Virus record (IMG/VR): IMGVR_UViG_3300050343_000183
Coordinates: 1 to 40,398 of that record
Strand: one strand, 5' to 3'
Source of the DNA: a virus
DNA: 40,398 nt
Of the stretch, positions 39,412 through 40,398 are shown piece by piece (the stretch's first letter is position 1; each line of letters starts with the position of its first letter). The notes under the pieces were generated by a model. The model searched no databases and had not been told where the DNA came from. It worked only from the letters and a program-made list of their open reading frames with translations. The position numbers and the translations under genes are program-made.

Positions 39412-40398
39412 AGAAGCAATCGATGTTTTAGTTGATTACTATTATCCAAAGGCTGGATGGTTGCAAGATAACGTAAACTGGGGACAACTAGATTACGAAG
39501 GTCCAGAAGCAAATGAATTAATTAACGATCCTCTTATGCAGAAGATAGACATCTATGATTGTAAAACAAGAAATGCTGCAGGCTTTTCAAATGTATTACA
39601 AGATCTAAGGTTTGGATCTAAAACACCTAAGTGGCGTTGGCAAAAGGAAGACCGACGTGAAATCAATACAAAGAATGATGACATTAATTGGCCTATAGAA
39701 ACTTGGCTATATACTTTTATGTGCCACAGAATTACAGGCTCTGGTGCGAGCTTTGAGAACGATCACGGCTATCGTAACAACATTATTCAGCATTGGTCCA
39801 AACATAGAGATATACAAGATATGGCCGAAGATCTGGTTCAAACAAAAGAATCGGGTAAGTCAATGTTTACATCTATTGGTAACCAACCACCTGCACCTAA
39901 AAAAGGTGTAAGTAATGTTGACTTTATGGCTAAGGAATTACCTGACTTGATACATAGTACAGGAGAGTTTTTATATAAGAAGAAGCGAGGCCATAAAGAT
40001 ATTGTCGATCACCTTAATGAACACAATAAACGAAATGGTCACCGAAAGTTTAATTTTCAGTATGCGGCTTTCTCTATGGACTGTTCTGATTATTTTCCCG
40101 AGCTTGCTGATGTAGATAGTCATACGTACTTAGGTAACAATGCCGTACGTTGTATGAAGAAACTATCGTCAGGCTGGAAGGCAGATGCCTTTATGGATTT
40201 ACTACGTGAGAAAACAGGTGGTAAACCAAAAGATCTTGAAGACGTAATGTGTGACTTTGTACGGTTTGGACAAAACTATGTACCACGTGGTAATGGTACA
40301 TTCGATCATATACCTTCCACATTAGCAAATAATTCTAATTGGGAATCAGGTTGGGAACAAAGACAAGGCAATCCACCAGTAAGAGCATTAGAGGATTT
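39401..40398 (+). CDS. Large unknown protein, possible DNA-base modification enzyme (3' end outside window)
   Basis: At least 332 residues from ATG 39401, open to the window end. Segments: WPIETWLYTFMCHRITGSGA and SFENDHGYRNN (residues ~99-127), 'KFNFQYAAFSMDCSDYFPEL', DVDSHTYLGNNAVRCMKKLS, VMCDFVRFGQNYVPRGNGTF. I do not firmly recognise it. The 'R-x-T-G-S-G-A-S-F ... H-G-Y-x-N' stretch and the later 'D-x-H-T-x-L-G-x-N-A' resemble what I remember of amino-acid:DNA-transferase or alpha-glutamyl/putrescinyl-thymine pyrophosphorylase families of hypermodification loci, but the memory is imperfect. It overlaps the preceding gene by 11 nt. Confidence 0.55.
   Translation, partial: MLNEEAIDVLVDYYYPKAGWLQDNVNWGQLDYEGPEANELINDPLMQKIDIYDCKTRNAAGFSNVLQDLRFGSKTPKWRWQKEDRREINTKNDDINWPIETWLYTFMCHRITGSGASFENDHGYRNNIIQHWSKHRDIQDMAEDLVQTKESGKSMFTSIGNQPPAPKKGVSNVDFMAKELPDLIHSTGEFLYKKKRGHKDIVDHLNEHNKRNGHRKFNFQYAAFSMDCSDYFPELADVDSHTYLGNNAVRCMKKLSSGWKADAFMDLLREKTGGKPKDLEDVMCDFVRFGQNYVPRGNGTFDHIPSTLANNSNWESGWEQRQGNPPVRALED

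Noticed and set aside
1-40398. tRNA genes, integrase or attachment sites
   Set aside because: I found no cloverleaf-like sequence with the usual TTCGA arm and CCA end, and no recombinase; this fits a lytic T4-like phage. A dedicated tRNA search was not possible.

Overview
The window is a piece of a T4-like (Tevenvirinae/cyanophage-type) myovirus genome, A+T-rich, with all recognised genes on the + strand. The virion genes follow the order of marine T4-like phages: gp13, gp14, tail-fibre-like proteins, a conserved unknown, gp15, gp16, gp17, gp18, gp19, gp20, gp67, gp21, gp22, gp23. The gene content (IscA-type Fe-S carrier, Hsp20, MazG-like protein, short RegA/gp62, kelch-like tail proteins) points to a marine phage. 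No photosynthesis gene is seen, and two DUF1127-type small proteins suggest a proteobacterial, possibly alphaproteobacterial, host. The host is an inference.

Layout. (1) 1-6.9 kb: the 3' part of neck gene gp13, gp14, a frame-broken glycine-rich structural gene, and three paralogous proteins with an N-terminal cupredoxin-like domain plus kelch-like repeats; the first paralog is frame-broken. (2) 6.9-17.9 kb: head and tail morphogenesis, with late promoters of the T4 type (TATAAATA) before gp18, gp20 and gp21, and a strong terminator after gp23. gp21 is split by an apparent +1 frameshift at a CTT TGA site. (3) 17.9-29.6 kb: iscA, a gp3-like tail gene, then recombination and replication (uvsY, uvsW, gp55 late sigma, gp47/gp46 nuclease, gp45 clamp, gp44/gp62 loader, regA). 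A DoxX-like membrane protein and a glutaredoxin sit inside the clamp-loader operon. Hsp20 and two DUF1127-type proteins follow, under their own late promoter. (4) 29.7-33.0 kb: DNA polymerase gp43, fused in frame to a complete eukaryotic-type phosphomannomutase-like HAD domain. (5) 33.0-40.4 kb: nucleotide metabolism and probable DNA modification: MazG-like, a primase-like gene (frame-broken), a mannose-6-phosphate-isomerase-like cupin, an Nmad1 (DUF1599)-like protein, a cytidylyltransferase-like protein, a gp42-type dCMP hydroxymethylase, a deoxycytidylate deaminase-like protein, an SGNH-like protein, a PLP fold-type-II-like protein (frame-broken) and a large unknown gene running off the end.

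How they work together. Six likely early promoters share a TGTACA or TTTACA -35 box, exactly 17 nt, then TATAAT-like, and drive replication and nucleotide genes. gp55 with the gp45 clamp would then switch transcription to the TATAAATA late promoters of the virion genes, iscA and hsp20. The right-hand block suggests that the phage makes 5-hydroxymethyl-dCMP and may decorate hydroxymethylcytosine further with a sugar or other group. This hypermodification locus, together with the polymerase-phosphomannomutase fusion, is the most novel part of the window.

Caution: at least eight apparent single-base frame breaks occur (about 1.3, 2.3-2.5, 3.05, 3.58, 15.22, 33.99, 38.52 and 39.24 kb). Many are beside short homopolymers, so residual assembly or sequencing indels are likely for some or all of them.
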